A stretch of 64,000 nt of DNA from Melampsora larici-populina 98AG31. Its lineage: Eukaryota; Basidiomycota; Pucciniomycetes; Pucciniales; Melampsoraceae. The position numbers and the translations under genes were made by a program. Location: NCBI RefSeq assembly GCF_000204055.1, contig NW_006768769.1, forward strand, positions 1,648,855 through 1,712,854. Direction: 5' to 3'. Shown one piece after another: positions 23,747 through 33,951 of the stretch (position 1 is its first letter; every line of letters begins with the position of its first letter). Under the pieces are notes generated by a model. That model was given only the letters and a program-made list of their open reading frames with translations, was not told the DNA's origin and searched no databases.

Positions 23747-25103
23747 GGTTCCCTTCTCGCGATACCGTTTGTCCTTTACTCGCCCGATGTCAAATTCATT
23801 GTCATCCGCAAGGCTCTTCGCGGTAATACACTTGAAACAATCAATGACGACCTTGGAATGACAGTATCGCCCGATTCATTGACTCGATGGCTCGATCTAT
23901 TCCATGATACTCAGCAAGTCATCTCGGATCCAGACTTCTATGATCCTCGTGGCAGGCCAACTGTTTTGTCAAATGAGCACCGTAAATTCATTGAAGATGC
24001 CATCGATGCAGAGCCAACTCTTTATCTTGACAAGATTGCACAACAACTTGCAATTGAACGAGGTATTCAAATCACGGTTCCTACTCTAGCTCGTGAGGTT
24101 CGTGATCGTCTGGGTCTAACCTTGAAGGTGCCAAAGACTGTCCACCCAAATCGAGATGAATTAGAGGTAGCACGGTATGTATATGAAGTTGGATCAATTG
24201 ATCCGGCATGCCTTGTCTTCTTAGGTGAGCTTCCTTTCTTGATGTGTGATCCTAGAGTTGTGAATAAATGCACCTCAAGATAACAGGATAAGTTCACATT
24301 CCATAAGTGTCGATTAACCTCTGACTGGTGCAGAGCTCTGATCACCTTGTGAACCAGTGAGGTTTACAACTGGTGTGTAACCTCACTGGTTTTGGTGGAA
24401 TTGAACGAACCTTAGTCTTGGATGTATCTATTCATGACTCAACAATCACACATCAAGAAAGCATACCAATCATCATGTTGTTGTTATTCAACTTTGTGCT
24501 GAATTGTTTATTGGTAGATGAGAGTTCAATCCAAGCTCGTAGGCTTTACCGACTGAAAGCTCGAGCACCACGAGGTGAACGAACCAAGCGCCTACCTCGG
24601 ACTCTACAATCAAGACGATTTTCTTTGTTACCTGCCATCTCTTTGACTGGGTGTCTTGGAATGATTGTTCAGGAGGGTTCAATTCTGCGGGACGATTTAG
24701 AGTATTTTTTGTCACATCATCTGGTAAGTACCACAATTCATACATTCTGTCTTTGAATCAAACTGATTTACCATGTCTTCTACATCAGCTTCCAATGATG
24801 AACCCTTACCCGGCCGAAAACAGTGTGCTTGTCCTGGACAATGCACCCATCCATCATGGTGGAATGGTTCAGGACCTTTGCGAGCAATTTGGTGTTCGGA
24901 TACTCTACCTTGCGCCATACGCCCCTGATTGCAATCCAATAGAGAAATCATTCGATATCATCAAATCTCGACTTCGAAGAAGTGGTGACCTACAAGAAAA
25001 TATGTCGCTAGAAGAGGAAGTGGAGGTGATTTATCGTCATGCCGAAGAAGCACTGACTCCCGAGCTCATCCGTAGCCTTTATGCCGGATCAATATATCTT
25101 TGA
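23747..25103 (+). CDS. Tc1/mariner DD34E transposase
   Basis: Cut-and-paste transposase with a DDE_3-type catalytic core. Three exons join in frame: about 23747-24224, 24518-24723, 24789-25103 (introns GTGAGC...TTGGTAG and GTAAGT...CATCAG). A helix-turn-helix N-terminal region is visible (LETINDDLGMTVSPDSLTRW, then a second DNA-binding part around TVPTLAREVRDRLGL). Catalytic residues: Asp in VFLDESSIQ, created by the first splice junction; Asp in VLVLDNAPIHH; Glu in PDCNPIEKS, with 34 residues between the last two. The 3' half is undisturbed. The 5' end is uncertain: a frame open from an AG at about 23746 (GSLLAIPFVLYSPDVKF) has no ATG of its own, and an untraced upstream exon or the in-frame ATG at 23858 may start it. 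The first intron (293 bases) holds a perfect 13-bp hairpin at 24352-24391. Confidence 0.85.
24352..24391. repeat. perfect 13-bp hairpin inside the transposase intron
   Basis: AACCAGTGAGGTT at 24352-24364 is mirrored by AACCTCACTGGTT at 24379-24391 with a 14-base loop. Confidence 0.6.
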
Positions 25104-25941
25104 CGTGTAAGTTGACTATGCCATACTAGAATTAATTTCTGGATCTATTGTATCTTTCACAAGCTGATTGTGAATTAAACGATTTGGGTCTGCTTCATAA
25201 GTGTAACTTTGCGTACCTCTGACATTTCAGTGAGTGTTTTCAGATATAAACCCCAATAGGTATTTTAACAAATTGTCAAACAAGTATCATTCAACCCAAT
25301 TCAATGGAATATAGCTGCAGATTAGCTTTAGCTGGGTTCAAGTCCGACAACATTGATAATGAGGGATTGGTTTGCAAAAAGCAGGTTTTTTGTACTTCTT
25401 ATTCATGTTTCCATGTTCAGACTTTTTTAATTGAATCACAATTTATAAATAAAAAATGCAAATGATCATACATTTCGATGTCTCGCTTTGTCATACCTCA
25501 AAATGATGGTTCTGTTTTGAGAGGGGTTACTATCAATTTGACTTCATGTACGAAATAAAACTTTGATATTATCATGAAAGAAACTCGTCAAAAGAGCGGA
25601 TTTGGATCAACCACACTGGTTTGATTGTGCAAAGTCAAACAAAAACCTTGTTTTTTGAATGTTTTATTGTACAGATTACAAATAGAGCTAGCAAGGCAGG
25701 ACATTCTTTGTGTCAAAGACACATGATACAGAGAGAGAAAAATAACAATAACGAGTAAATGTCGCATATCAAAATGAGAACAAAAGAAAAAACAACAACA
25801 AGCTCTCAGAGCAGTTTGTGATGAAGAACAAAATAAAAACCAAGTGATCAAAGCAGATCAGGAGAAAGAACAAAGGAGAAAAGTTACAATTGAATCAGAT
25901 CGTAACAAAGAACAAAAGAAACAACATACAAAAAGAATTGA

Positions 25942-27863
25942 TCAAAGCTGTTGCGCATCAATAGCAGCAAGTTTTGCCATCAAGAATCCCTGATACCTAA
26001 CTGCACAAGCCATTAAATGGCTTGCATCGCCTGGAGGGATTCCAATTCGGTTCAATTTGGCAAGGTTCATATCGGTGGTTGGCTTGAGATCACTCCACCG
26101 AGTGTAATGAGCCTGACTCAAGCTCGCCCTCAAGCTAGTATCACTTGGAAGGAATTCCGCGTATTCTAAGAAGTCTTCCATGTTTCCAGAATACTTCTTT
26201 TGATAAATACAATCATCAAGTACTTGAGTTGGGGCCGCCAAGGGGAATGTTGGTGGTGCCAAAGGTGTTGGAGCCAAAGCCATGAACCCTGCTGGTGGGG
26301 GATCATTTGGAAACTCCACATAGCCCGGAGGAACTTTTCCGTTGAGAAAAGTCTTGAATGCAGGTTCTTTGGGAGGAGTGTATATATCAACGTCCGTGCG
26401 CCCATTGTTATGTGCTGCAATCTGAAAATTTAGACTTCCATCAGCAAACCTGAAACATGATTGATCTCAAAAAGATCAGACTTACAATTTGATCAACCCA
26501 GATTTTGATCTTGCGAGGAGTCATGATTGACCATTTCTTGTTATCGATGGGATCTCTGTATCGACATTGTTCAGTACCGTTCTTAGTGAGTTGAGCTTTT
26601 AAAGCCGCAGTGACAACCGAAGGTGAGTTTTCGGTGGTAATTGACAAAGCGGCTGCTGAACCACTTGGCTGATTATTCACAACAGCTCGTTGAGTATTCC
26701 AAGAACCTAAGTAATTCCCTCTCTTTTCTTTTCTTTGTGCGGCAGCAATCTGAACATCGGGATTTGCCATTTGAGCCAAAAGTCCAGCAGAGCTAGCTTG
26801 AGTGGAATGATCGGCTAGTCCTTTGAAACTGTTCCATTCAATGCTGTTTTGAAGGTTGTATTTCTGATCGCGGAAGTGACATTTTGGTGTGAGACTGACA
26901 CCAAGCCAAGTAACTGACTGAGGTGCAGAGACGTTGATTAAGTAGGTACCAAGACCGGCTTGTAGATGGTTGAGAGATCCCACCATCAAGTCGATCACAG
27001 CTTGAGGTGTTATATGATTTAAATCGATTGTGATGCAATTCTCAGGTCCGGTATCGTTCTTGTCGGTTTTGTCACAGTTCCATACGAATTTTTCAGTGGC
27101 TTTTCTAGATGAAGATCTGCTAGTTGAAGGACGATTTGTGTCCTTTGGCCCATGAAAATAAGCCTCGTGAAAGAGTCGGAGGGTGACCATTTTCACTGGT
27201 AACTCGGTGGGACGCTGATCAGGTATGACTCGAGGATTCATTTGAACTTGGTGCGGCTTTGGAGGTGGTGAAGGGACAGTGAGACGTCCCAATCCAACTT
27301 GAAGGAGGCCACATGTAGGGTGGTAGGTGGGTCTAGCTCCACACTGTTGAGGGTCGGCCAGAGCACTGCTGAAGTTTCCGGTCCTGTGAATAGGCGCCTC
27401 GCGATGGTCCAGCATGGGGTCACGATGAGCTGTTGATAGGACAGAGTGAATCAGTAAAACTTGGTTTGAAAGATCAATACAAATCCAAAGAGATCCACTC
27501 ACCAATTTCAGAGTTCTCAACACCCTGTGCTGCAGCAAACCTTTCACGTCGGATTTCACGCACCTGGTAGATCGAGTTAGTCAAAGCTTGATGCAAAAGG
27601 ATGGAAAAAATTGTCAGCATTTGATCGAAGAACACAGATATGGAATAAAAGGTTAACATACCTCTAGCTTGATCTGCCGCTACCAAGTTTGTGGCTGTTG
27701 GATTGCGACGATGATCCATATTGCGGTGGGCCGGATCAATATGAACCTGTTGGCGAAGATTTGCGTGTTGATTTGTCAAGCGTGTTGAGTTTAAGATCTC
27801 GATCTCATCGTTGGTTGGAGCTGTTGCCAAGCTGTTGATTTGGGAAGGAAATGGTGGAGCCAT
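25942..27863 (-). CDS. second, antisense gene of the mariner element; unknown 569-residue protein
   Basis: I do not recognise a family. Four exons join in frame: 27863-27662, 27586-27503, 27429-26486, 26421-25942; introns are 64-75 bases with GTATGT, GTGAGT and GTAAGT donors and AG acceptors, giving 569 residues. It lies wholly inside the element, tail to tail with the transposase and with its start 216 bases from the right terminus. Visible parts: a basic, Gln/Asn/Arg-rich N-terminus (LRQQVHIDPAHRNMDHRR); a central folded-looking block with conserved-style motifs (FVWNCDKTDKNDTG, SPQSVTWLG-like stretch); then TPRKIKIWVDQI, VDIYTPPKEP and a helical C-terminus. There are no transmembrane segments and no obvious catalytic signature. 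It may be a DNA-binding helper or regulator of transposition, or a captured host gene; position is the only evidence. Confidence 0.75.
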
Positions 27864-28002
27864 TTGGAAGAACAATGATAGACAGATGAAGGAAAGGTTG
27901 GATGAATGCTGATGAATGATCGAGAGGAAAGGGATGGCTGCAGTGAGATGACGTATGAGATGGAACGATACAGTTGGATCTGGCGGTGTCTGATACAAAA
28001 GC

Positions 28003-28079
28003 CAGTAAAATCCAACCCTAACACCCCTCAACCTCCTAAAAAAAATTAAAAAAAAGCAACCTTATTGAGAACGGCTGTA
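28003..28079 (-). repeat. right terminal inverted repeat of the mariner element
   Basis: Mirror of 23411-23487. It ends GGCTGTA at 28079 and is followed directly by ACAGAATGG of the retrotransposon A1 repeat. Confidence 0.9.
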
Positions 28080-28308
28080 ACAGAATGGAATGGGGAAAAT
28101 CGGAGCTGTAATTTTGATACCGATGAGATAGCTAACGGGTCGGATCTTTGTTTGATCATCTTCATTTTAGATGATGATGTCACAGGCTGTTTATCACTCA
28201 TCGATTTTCCTTTCCATTCAGTTTACCTTCATCAAGTTCCAACAATTCTTAGTCAAGAAGAGATTAGTATTAAAAAGCTTTATCGTGTTAAGATCTATAT
28301 TTTGCTGG
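28080..28308 (+). repeat. A1 repeat of the retrotransposon (right part)
   Basis: With 23390-23412 it rebuilds the 252-base A repeat. It is identical by eye to A2 (33466-33717) up to the shared end TTTTGCTGG. Confidence 0.9.
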
Positions 28309-28386
28309 GTGTCTTAAGATAAAGTCCAATAGCCACTATCTCTCTATTATAAACGGTTATCAATAAAACGGTTTTTTAATTTCTAA

Positions 28387-30051
28387 ATGAGTGATGACGA
28401 AGACTTTGATTTTGAAGCTGCTAAGGAAGTTACCGACAAACTGGAACTCCTTACATCTGAATATATCTCAGATGGAGGTTCCAACAGCACTTCAATGGAG
28501 ACCATTAGATATTCTTTCTCCAAAATCATCCCATATGACGCGCCTAACTGGTATCGCCAATGGTCATCATTCGCGTCGAACCTTCTCAAGATCGACAGAG
28601 AAGCAGGACGTACCGTCTACGAAAATGAAGGACCTGTTCCTACCAGGCCTGTTCTATCAGAAGATGACCCGGTCTTTATTTTTGACCCAGCCACGAATCC
28701 AACATATCCGGGTGATCAAGTCATTAGCAGCAAACATACGACTGTTCGGAATGGAAGCAACCAACCGAGTAATCGCAATGAAAGCCAACGTCCGGGAGAA
28801 CATGAAGATCATTCCCGAGATAGAGCAGTTTATGTCCTTTCCCAGAAGGAAATTGATGACGCCCAAGTGGCAAGAAATCTTTTGGATTCAAGGATCGGTA
28901 ACCTTTCCAGATCTCACTCAGCCACTCCCATTGTCGTTCCTAAAAAACGAGCGCGTAAAAAACATGATGACGAGAACCATAAGAGTGATCCGGAAGAGTA
29001 CAATTCTTCAGATTCTGATGGGAAGAAAAGGAAAATGGAGAAAAAGTGGGACTGGATGGAACGGAAGGAATCTGGTCCTAGAGCCCGAGCTAACTATTCG
29101 GAAGGAGCGATTCGTTTCTCAGATGCAGTTTGAGGCTATTCATCGCACATCAAACAGGCGGTGGCAGGTTTCAATCGGTTTGTCAAACCAAAGAATTTTT
29201 CAAAGAATTTATCAAAGGAGCTGCTTCAGGGGGATTACATCGACTTACGACGCATCAAAGGAGAACTCTTGGCTTCGAAAAAAGGTCAAGCTGCTCCTCT
29301 CACTTTGGCAACGAACACAAAAGACTTGGAGCTTCGAAACAAACCGATGTCAACTAAGCTCATGGACGCGCAAGAATGGTTTTTCTATTTCGACATTCTG
29401 GAGCAAACTTACCAAGAAGCATTTCCAAGCTGTTTCCAAGATTTCGAAAAATATGCAAAATTCATCAAAAATCAGTTTATGTCCGGTGCAACGAAAGCTA
29501 ACTGGACTTGCGTTGCGGAGTATGATGCAGCAATTCGAGAAGAATTGGCAATCGAACCAAGCTTATCATTCGCGGATTGGAATCACCCGTCTCTGGCGTC
29601 ACTTTCAACACGGTTCATGTCTCGAGCTTTTGAGGAACAACATGTTCCAGTGGCTTCGACGAGTGGGCGCCAACCTTTCCAATCTTTGTCGCGTATGGTC
29701 AAACCTTTTCAAAATCAAAACTTCACTCCGAATCCAACTTCTCCATTGTATTATAAGCACACTTATAAACATGGGGGCGTCCACCCTGTCGAGGACACTA
29801 GGAACATGCGGGATGAAGAAACTTACTGCTTTGCTTACAACCTTGGGCATTGCTCGCTTGGCAAGGGTTGTCCCCGCCAACATCGATGTGTTGGTGTTTC
29901 TCTTATTTTTTCTATTCTTAATTTATACTTGTATGCAAAGGTTTTTCCATGAATCTTAAGAATTCTGACATCTGAGTTATTACTTTTGCAGAACGTCAGA
30001 GGATGTAAAAACAGAACTGATCATGAAGGAAAAGATCATGGAAAGCAATGA
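28387..30051 (+). pseudogene. Gag-like protein of the retrotransposon, interrupted by an in-frame TGA
   Basis: One reading frame runs from ATG 28387 through 29952 but is broken by a single TGA at 29131-29133 (context GTT TGA GGC); the same frame continues at once (GYSSHIKQAVAGFNRF). The N-terminal part is acidic and polar with a Lys/Arg-rich patch (PKKRARKKH). The second part ends in a CCCH-type zinc-binding motif, C-x7-C-x5-C-x3-H, in CFAYNLGHCSLGKGCPRQHR. A likely intron (about 29889-29991, ending TTTTGCAG) then leads to a short Cys/His exon ending near 30051. CCCH motifs are usual in Gag of tyrosine-recombinase retroelements. The TGA may be a disabling CGA-to-TGA change or a programmed stop. 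Confidence 0.75.
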
Positions 30052-30166
30052 TTCATCTTCGATGGAAGGGTAGGTATTCTTTATTTATATTCAGGATAGA
30101 AAGGGTTGAATGAGACATTAGCGCCAGAAACTGACATCTAAGTATTTATTTAGACCATCATCAAAA

Positions 30167-32053
30167 ATGGATATCGCTGATGAGGAAGAGAACTCGGAAA
30201 ACATTTCCCAAAAATTCCTTCGAGGGTATGTTTGGGATGGTGTGAATCCTTTGGGTTCATCTCCGGCAATTGAATCCAGCATTTACGCTAAACCCTTCCC
30301 AGACCCCCCTCCTCTATCGGAAGACATAAACGCAGCTTACGCGTTGAAACAATATCACTACCTTTTCAAAATTATCACTCCAATTAAAATTGACAAGCTT
30401 GAAACTCTCCTAGTCCGTCATCCCAATAGACCATTCGTGAACTCGGTCTTAAAAGGTCTACGCCACGGTTTTTGGCCATGTTCTTCACTTCCAACGTCGG
30501 AAATCCAAGAAATTCCAAATCATATTTCGAGCGACGAGCATCAACAATTATTAGAAGAACAAGTTCAACCGGAAATTGAAGCCGGTAGATATTCAGAAGA
30601 ATTCTCAACACTTCTAGAAGGCATGAAAGTGATTCCATTGTTAATGGTTTCTAAGAAGAATTCAACAAAAATGCGTGTGTGTTCAAACTTAAGTGCCGGT
30701 GTCCCTTCACCAAATGATTTAATTAACAAAAAGGACATCAAGCCAGCATACGATTCTCTTAAAACATTTTTGCCTTACCTTATTCAAATGAAAAAAGAAT
30801 TCAAAGAGGTTATCTTATTTAAATCAGACATCGAGAACGCCTTTCGAACAATGCCTTTACATTTTCAATATCAATTACGACAAGTAATGAAAATCAAGAA
30901 GAAGCATCGAATGGACCACTGTTTGACATTTGGCTCATCAGCCTCACCATTCATATGGTGTGGTGTCTTTTCTCTAGTTCTTTGGATTGCCGAATTTGTG
31001 TTCGAAATCAAATATTTGAACAACATGATGGACGATGTTTGGGGAGTGTGCTCTGCAAAACATTTCACCACATTCAAAGGTCACCGTATCCCTCTTCCAC
31101 AAGCTAAGCTCTTGAATCTTTTTGATATCCTCGGTTTCCCGTGGGTTTGGAAAAAACAAATCCACGGAACATGCATAGAGATAATTGGCCATGTGGTGGA
31201 CTCGGAAAGAATGCTTATGTATTTAGAACCAGAGAAAAAATCCATCTTAGTGAAACAACTAATTGATTTTGTTTCAGAACCGAAACATTTGCTAAAAGAT
31301 TGGCAAACGATTCTAGGTTCAGCATCTTGGGCCTGCACTTCGATGCCATGGGGTCGTTTCGCGCTGCAAAGCTTATATGAGAAGACTGGTGGAAAAGCAA
31401 TCAAACTTCTTCATATTCCTTTAAATAAAGAAAACCAATCAGACATTAGATGGCTGATTAACTACTTTGAGAATGCAGATGGAGTTCAAGTCCTTTCAAT
31501 GATAAGATGGGGCTTGCAGGACGCGGACTCAGTCTTTTTTACCAACGCATGCATGACAGGCATCGGAATTTGGGAACCTGGCCCTAGAATTGGTCGTTAT
31601 GCGATCATCCCGCCTCCACCTAGAAACATCTATTGGGCGGAGCTCTTCGGTGTGATTTCAGCAATAGAGATCAGCATTAGGAACGGTAGTAAACGAATCT
31701 TCATTTACACTGACAGTCATCTTGTATTTGACCTTTTCAGTTCACATTGCCCTAATAGAATTGTTAGACCTCTATTCAGGCACGCGGTTAATTGCTTATT
31801 GGAAGCGAAAGCTGATTTAAAAGTTATGCACATCTCAAAGAATTTCAATAAGAAAGCCGACGAATTATCTCGCCAACACTCAATCCTATCCGAAAAAGAT
31901 TCAGATAATTTATGTCATAAAATCGATGCGATTTCATCCTTACACTTCTTTCTTAATTCATCTCTTCTATCCGGAGGGAAAGATTCTAACCTTTTCACTT
32001 ACAATTCTCCTGTTATTCCATGGGCAGATCAAAGCAGAAGAATGATGCTCTAA
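30167..32053 (+). CDS. reverse transcriptase-RNase H of the retrotransposon
   Basis: A single 628-residue frame. RT motifs: A in LFKSDIENAFR, B in FGSSASPFIWC, C in YLNNMMDDVWG (the DD pair intact). The RNase H domain follows: WAELFGVISAIE (Glu), IFIYTDSHLVFDLFS (Asp) and NKKADELSR near the end. The first RNase H aspartate is replaced by Asn (FFTNACMTGIGIW where family members usually have TDA), which should weaken RNase H activity. There is no aspartic protease or integrase domain, as expected for DIRS/Ngaro elements. It overlaps the recombinase frame by 34 bases. Confidence 0.9.
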   Translation: MDIADEEENSENISQKFLRGYVWDGVNPLGSSPAIESSIYAKPFPDPPPLSEDINAAYALKQYHYLFKIITPIKIDKLETLLVRHPNRPFVNSVLKGLRHGFWPCSSLPTSEIQEIPNHISSDEHQQLLEEQVQPEIEAGRYSEEFSTLLEGMKVIPLLMVSKKNSTKMRVCSNLSAGVPSPNDLINKKDIKPAYDSLKTFLPYLIQMKKEFKEVILFKSDIENAFRTMPLHFQYQLRQVMKIKKKHRMDHCLTFGSSASPFIWCGVFSLVLWIAEFVFEIKYLNNMMDDVWGVCSAKHFTTFKGHRIPLPQAKLLNLFDILGFPWVWKKQIHGTCIEIIGHVVDSERMLMYLEPEKKSILVKQLIDFVSEPKHLLKDWQTILGSASWACTSMPWGRFALQSLYEKTGGKAIKLLHIPLNKENQSDIRWLINYFENADGVQVLSMIRWGLQDADSVFFTNACMTGIGIWEPGPRIGRYAIIPPPPRNIYWAELFGVISAIEISIRNGSKRIFIYTDSHLVFDLFSSHCPNRIVRPLFRHAVNCLLEAKADLKVMHISKNFNKKADELSRQHSILSEKDSDNLCHKIDAISSLHFFLNSSLLSGGKDSNLFTYNSPVIPWADQSRRMML

Positions 32054-33039
32054 AAAACATCACATTAGTCGAATTACGAGCGTTATCAAAGCAAGATAAA
32101 CGCCAAACAGTCTGCAAATCTTCTCTTATCAAATACATGTGTGGTTTTAAAAGTTTCTCAAAATTCTGTGTCCAATTTCATCAGCCGTTTATCCCAAATG
32201 TACAAAACTTATGTGATTATGTCTCTTATACAAGTCGAAAGATCTCGCCAAGATCGGTTCAAGCCTATTTAGTTGGGATCGGTCATATCTTCAATTTAAA
32301 TTTTCCTTCTGTCCTTTGCGAAACGAGACATCAAGATGTTAGAGGAGTGATGAAACATTGCTTGATGGAGTTTTCAGAACCGGTGTTAAGAAAACGGCCA
32401 CTCACAGTGGATCAACTAGAACTAGTGGTATCAAAGTCATCTTCCTCTTTTGACGAAAAACTCTTCCTAGCGTTATTGGGTGTTGGTTTCGCGGGTCTTC
32501 ACAGATTAGGAGAACTGACTATACCTGATTCAGACAATTTATTTGACGCTAGAAAACTTATCCTTTGGTCTTCGGTAAAATTCTCAAAATGCGGCCAATT
32601 TGTTCAATATGATCTTCCTTATTCAAAATCCGACTCAAAATTTCTAGGTTCTCAAATTGTGTTCAGAAAGTTTGTGAACACGACAGCATGTCCAATTCGT
32701 CTATTAAAATCTTATCTACGCGCCAGGGATACGAATTTCATCTCTTCAACGGCTTTATTTTTAACTTCAAAAGGCAATTACCCGACTTGTTCATGGTTCC
32801 TCAGCCGCTTCTATTCTTTTTTCGACAAAAGTTTTTCAGGACACTCTCTACGTTCCGGCGGTGCAACAGCGTTAGCACAGGCGGGGTTTTCGATGGATGA
32901 CATAAAAAGCGCCGGGCGTTGGTCATCCGACGCTTTTCTAATTTATGTTCGTGGCCATGTTGCGTTACGCTTACCCGGTAGAAACAACCATATAATCGGG
33001 CATTCATCGCACATTGGAGCCAAAGTTTCCTTTTCGTAA
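32020..33039 (+). CDS. tyrosine recombinase of the retrotransposon
   Basis: A 339-residue integrase of the phage-type tyrosine recombinase family, which inserts the element's DNA circle. All catalytic positions are visible in order: Arg in GLHRLGELT, Lys in LPYSKSDSK, His-x-x-Arg in GHSLRSGGAT, Trp in AGRWSSDAF and the nucleophile Tyr in FLIYVRGH. An N-terminal SAM-like core-binding region precedes (residues about 15-110). The start at 32020 overlaps the end of the RT frame. No break is seen, so this gene looks intact. Confidence 0.92.
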   Translation: MGRSKQKNDALKNITLVELRALSKQDKRQTVCKSSLIKYMCGFKSFSKFCVQFHQPFIPNVQNLCDYVSYTSRKISPRSVQAYLVGIGHIFNLNFPSVLCETRHQDVRGVMKHCLMEFSEPVLRKRPLTVDQLELVVSKSSSSFDEKLFLALLGVGFAGLHRLGELTIPDSDNLFDARKLILWSSVKFSKCGQFVQYDLPYSKSDSKFLGSQIVFRKFVNTTACPIRLLKSYLRARDTNFISSTALFLTSKGNYPTCSWFLSRFYSFFDKSFSGHSLRSGGATALAQAGFSMDDIKSAGRWSSDAFLIYVRGHVALRLPGRNNHIIGHSSHIGAKVSFS

Positions 33040-33332
33040 TAATTTGTGAGTCAGTAGAAAATTGTTTGGACTGGTCTATGGTTTTATACCTGGTCCTGTG
33101 TCGGTCAATGGTTGCATTCAACCTTTTTATTCATGTTCGAGCCGGATCTGAGGCTTTATGCCTGATTCCTTTCTTGAGTTTTCTTAGGCTTTAGGCCGGT
33201 TTTGGGTGCTATCAAAAGCTTGTCATGATATTGAAAGCTGACTTTGCTGTTTTGTTTATTTTGATTTTTTTCGTTTCCCCCTCTCCTTCTTCACCACTCT
33301 TTCCATACCGGTTTTTCATAGGCGGGTCGGAG

Positions 33333-33466
33333 AGGGGGGTTGTTGTTCTCATGACAGGAATTTACCCCGGGCAATTCCGCCTGGGATTTTCACCCAAACA
33401 CCTTTGTCTCTGACTACTTTAGTATTTTCACTAAAGTATCATAGTAAGTTTTGTGTTCCCATTTCT
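33333..33466 (+). repeat. B1 repeat
   Basis: 134 bases starting AGGGGGGTTGTTGTTCTC and ending CCCATTTCT, repeated at 34829-34962 with one visible substitution (GTTTTGTG versus GTTTCGTG). It abuts A2. Confidence 0.9.
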
Positions 33467-33717
33467 TGACGTTGGTAACTTGTTATTAACAGAATGGAAT
33501 GGGGAAAATCGGAGCTGTAATTTTGATACCGATGAGATAGCTAACGGGTCGGATCTTTGTTTGATCATCTTCATTTTAGATGATGATGTCACAGGCTGTT
33601 TATCACTCATCGATTTTCCTTTCCATTCAGTTTACCTTCATCAAGTTCCAACAATTCTTAGTCAAGAAGAGATTAGTATTAAAAAGCTTTATCGTGTTAA
33701 GATCTATATTTTGCTGG
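33466..33717 (+). repeat. A2 repeat, intact empty site for the mariner insertion
   Basis: 252 bases matching A1 exactly by eye, but with uninterrupted GTTATTAACAG at 33482-33492 where A1 holds the 4.67 kb mariner. Confidence 0.92.
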
Positions 33718-33944
33718 CCCTCCCTCCCTTTGTGGTTCCCTTAGTGTTATGTTTTCGTTTTAGTAGTTTTGGTTATGGGTAGCTAAAAAAAAAAAAAAAA
33801 AAAAAACATTATTTTCCGTTTGATTTCATCTGAGTTTATTTTTTATTCTTTAATGGTAGTTTATATTTTTATCAAGAATGGCGGATATTTTTTATGGTTC
33901 TAGTTTTCGCAATTTTTTAGCAGTGATGTTTGTTATTAGGCGCG
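33718..33944 (+). other. A2-B2 spacer with a poly(A) tract
   Basis: About 230 bases here plus 27 bases after the MITE (34802-34828) separate A2 from B2. A run of about 22 A lies near 33784-33806. Typical Ngaro elements have A2 next to B2, so this spacer is extra. Confidence 0.6.
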
Positions 33945-33951
33945 TTAGTTA

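Larger units (their letters stand above)
23411..28079 (+). mobile_element. Tc1/mariner element with two genes, nested in the A1 repeat
   Basis: Inverted repeats of about 77 bases (23411-23487 and 28003-28079) start TACAGCCGTTCTCAATAAGG with about four mismatches. The intact A2 repeat at 33485-33488 shows the empty target GTTAT-TA-ACAG; here TA appears at both ends, proving a TA duplication and exact borders. It contains a DD34E transposase gene on the plus strand and a four-exon gene on the minus strand. At 4.67 kb it is much longer than a usual 1.3-2 kb Tc1/mariner element. Confidence 0.95.

Noticed and set aside
25330..25350. tRNA-like B box (GGTTCAAGTCC)
   Set aside because: No A box or cloverleaf can be drawn around it. 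I found no convincing tRNA or rRNA gene in the window.
28065..28322. 85-residue frame, repeated exactly at 33453-33782, as a duplicated gene
   Set aside because: The frame lies in the A1/A2 repeats of the retrotransposon; identity reflects repeat structure, not a protein gene.
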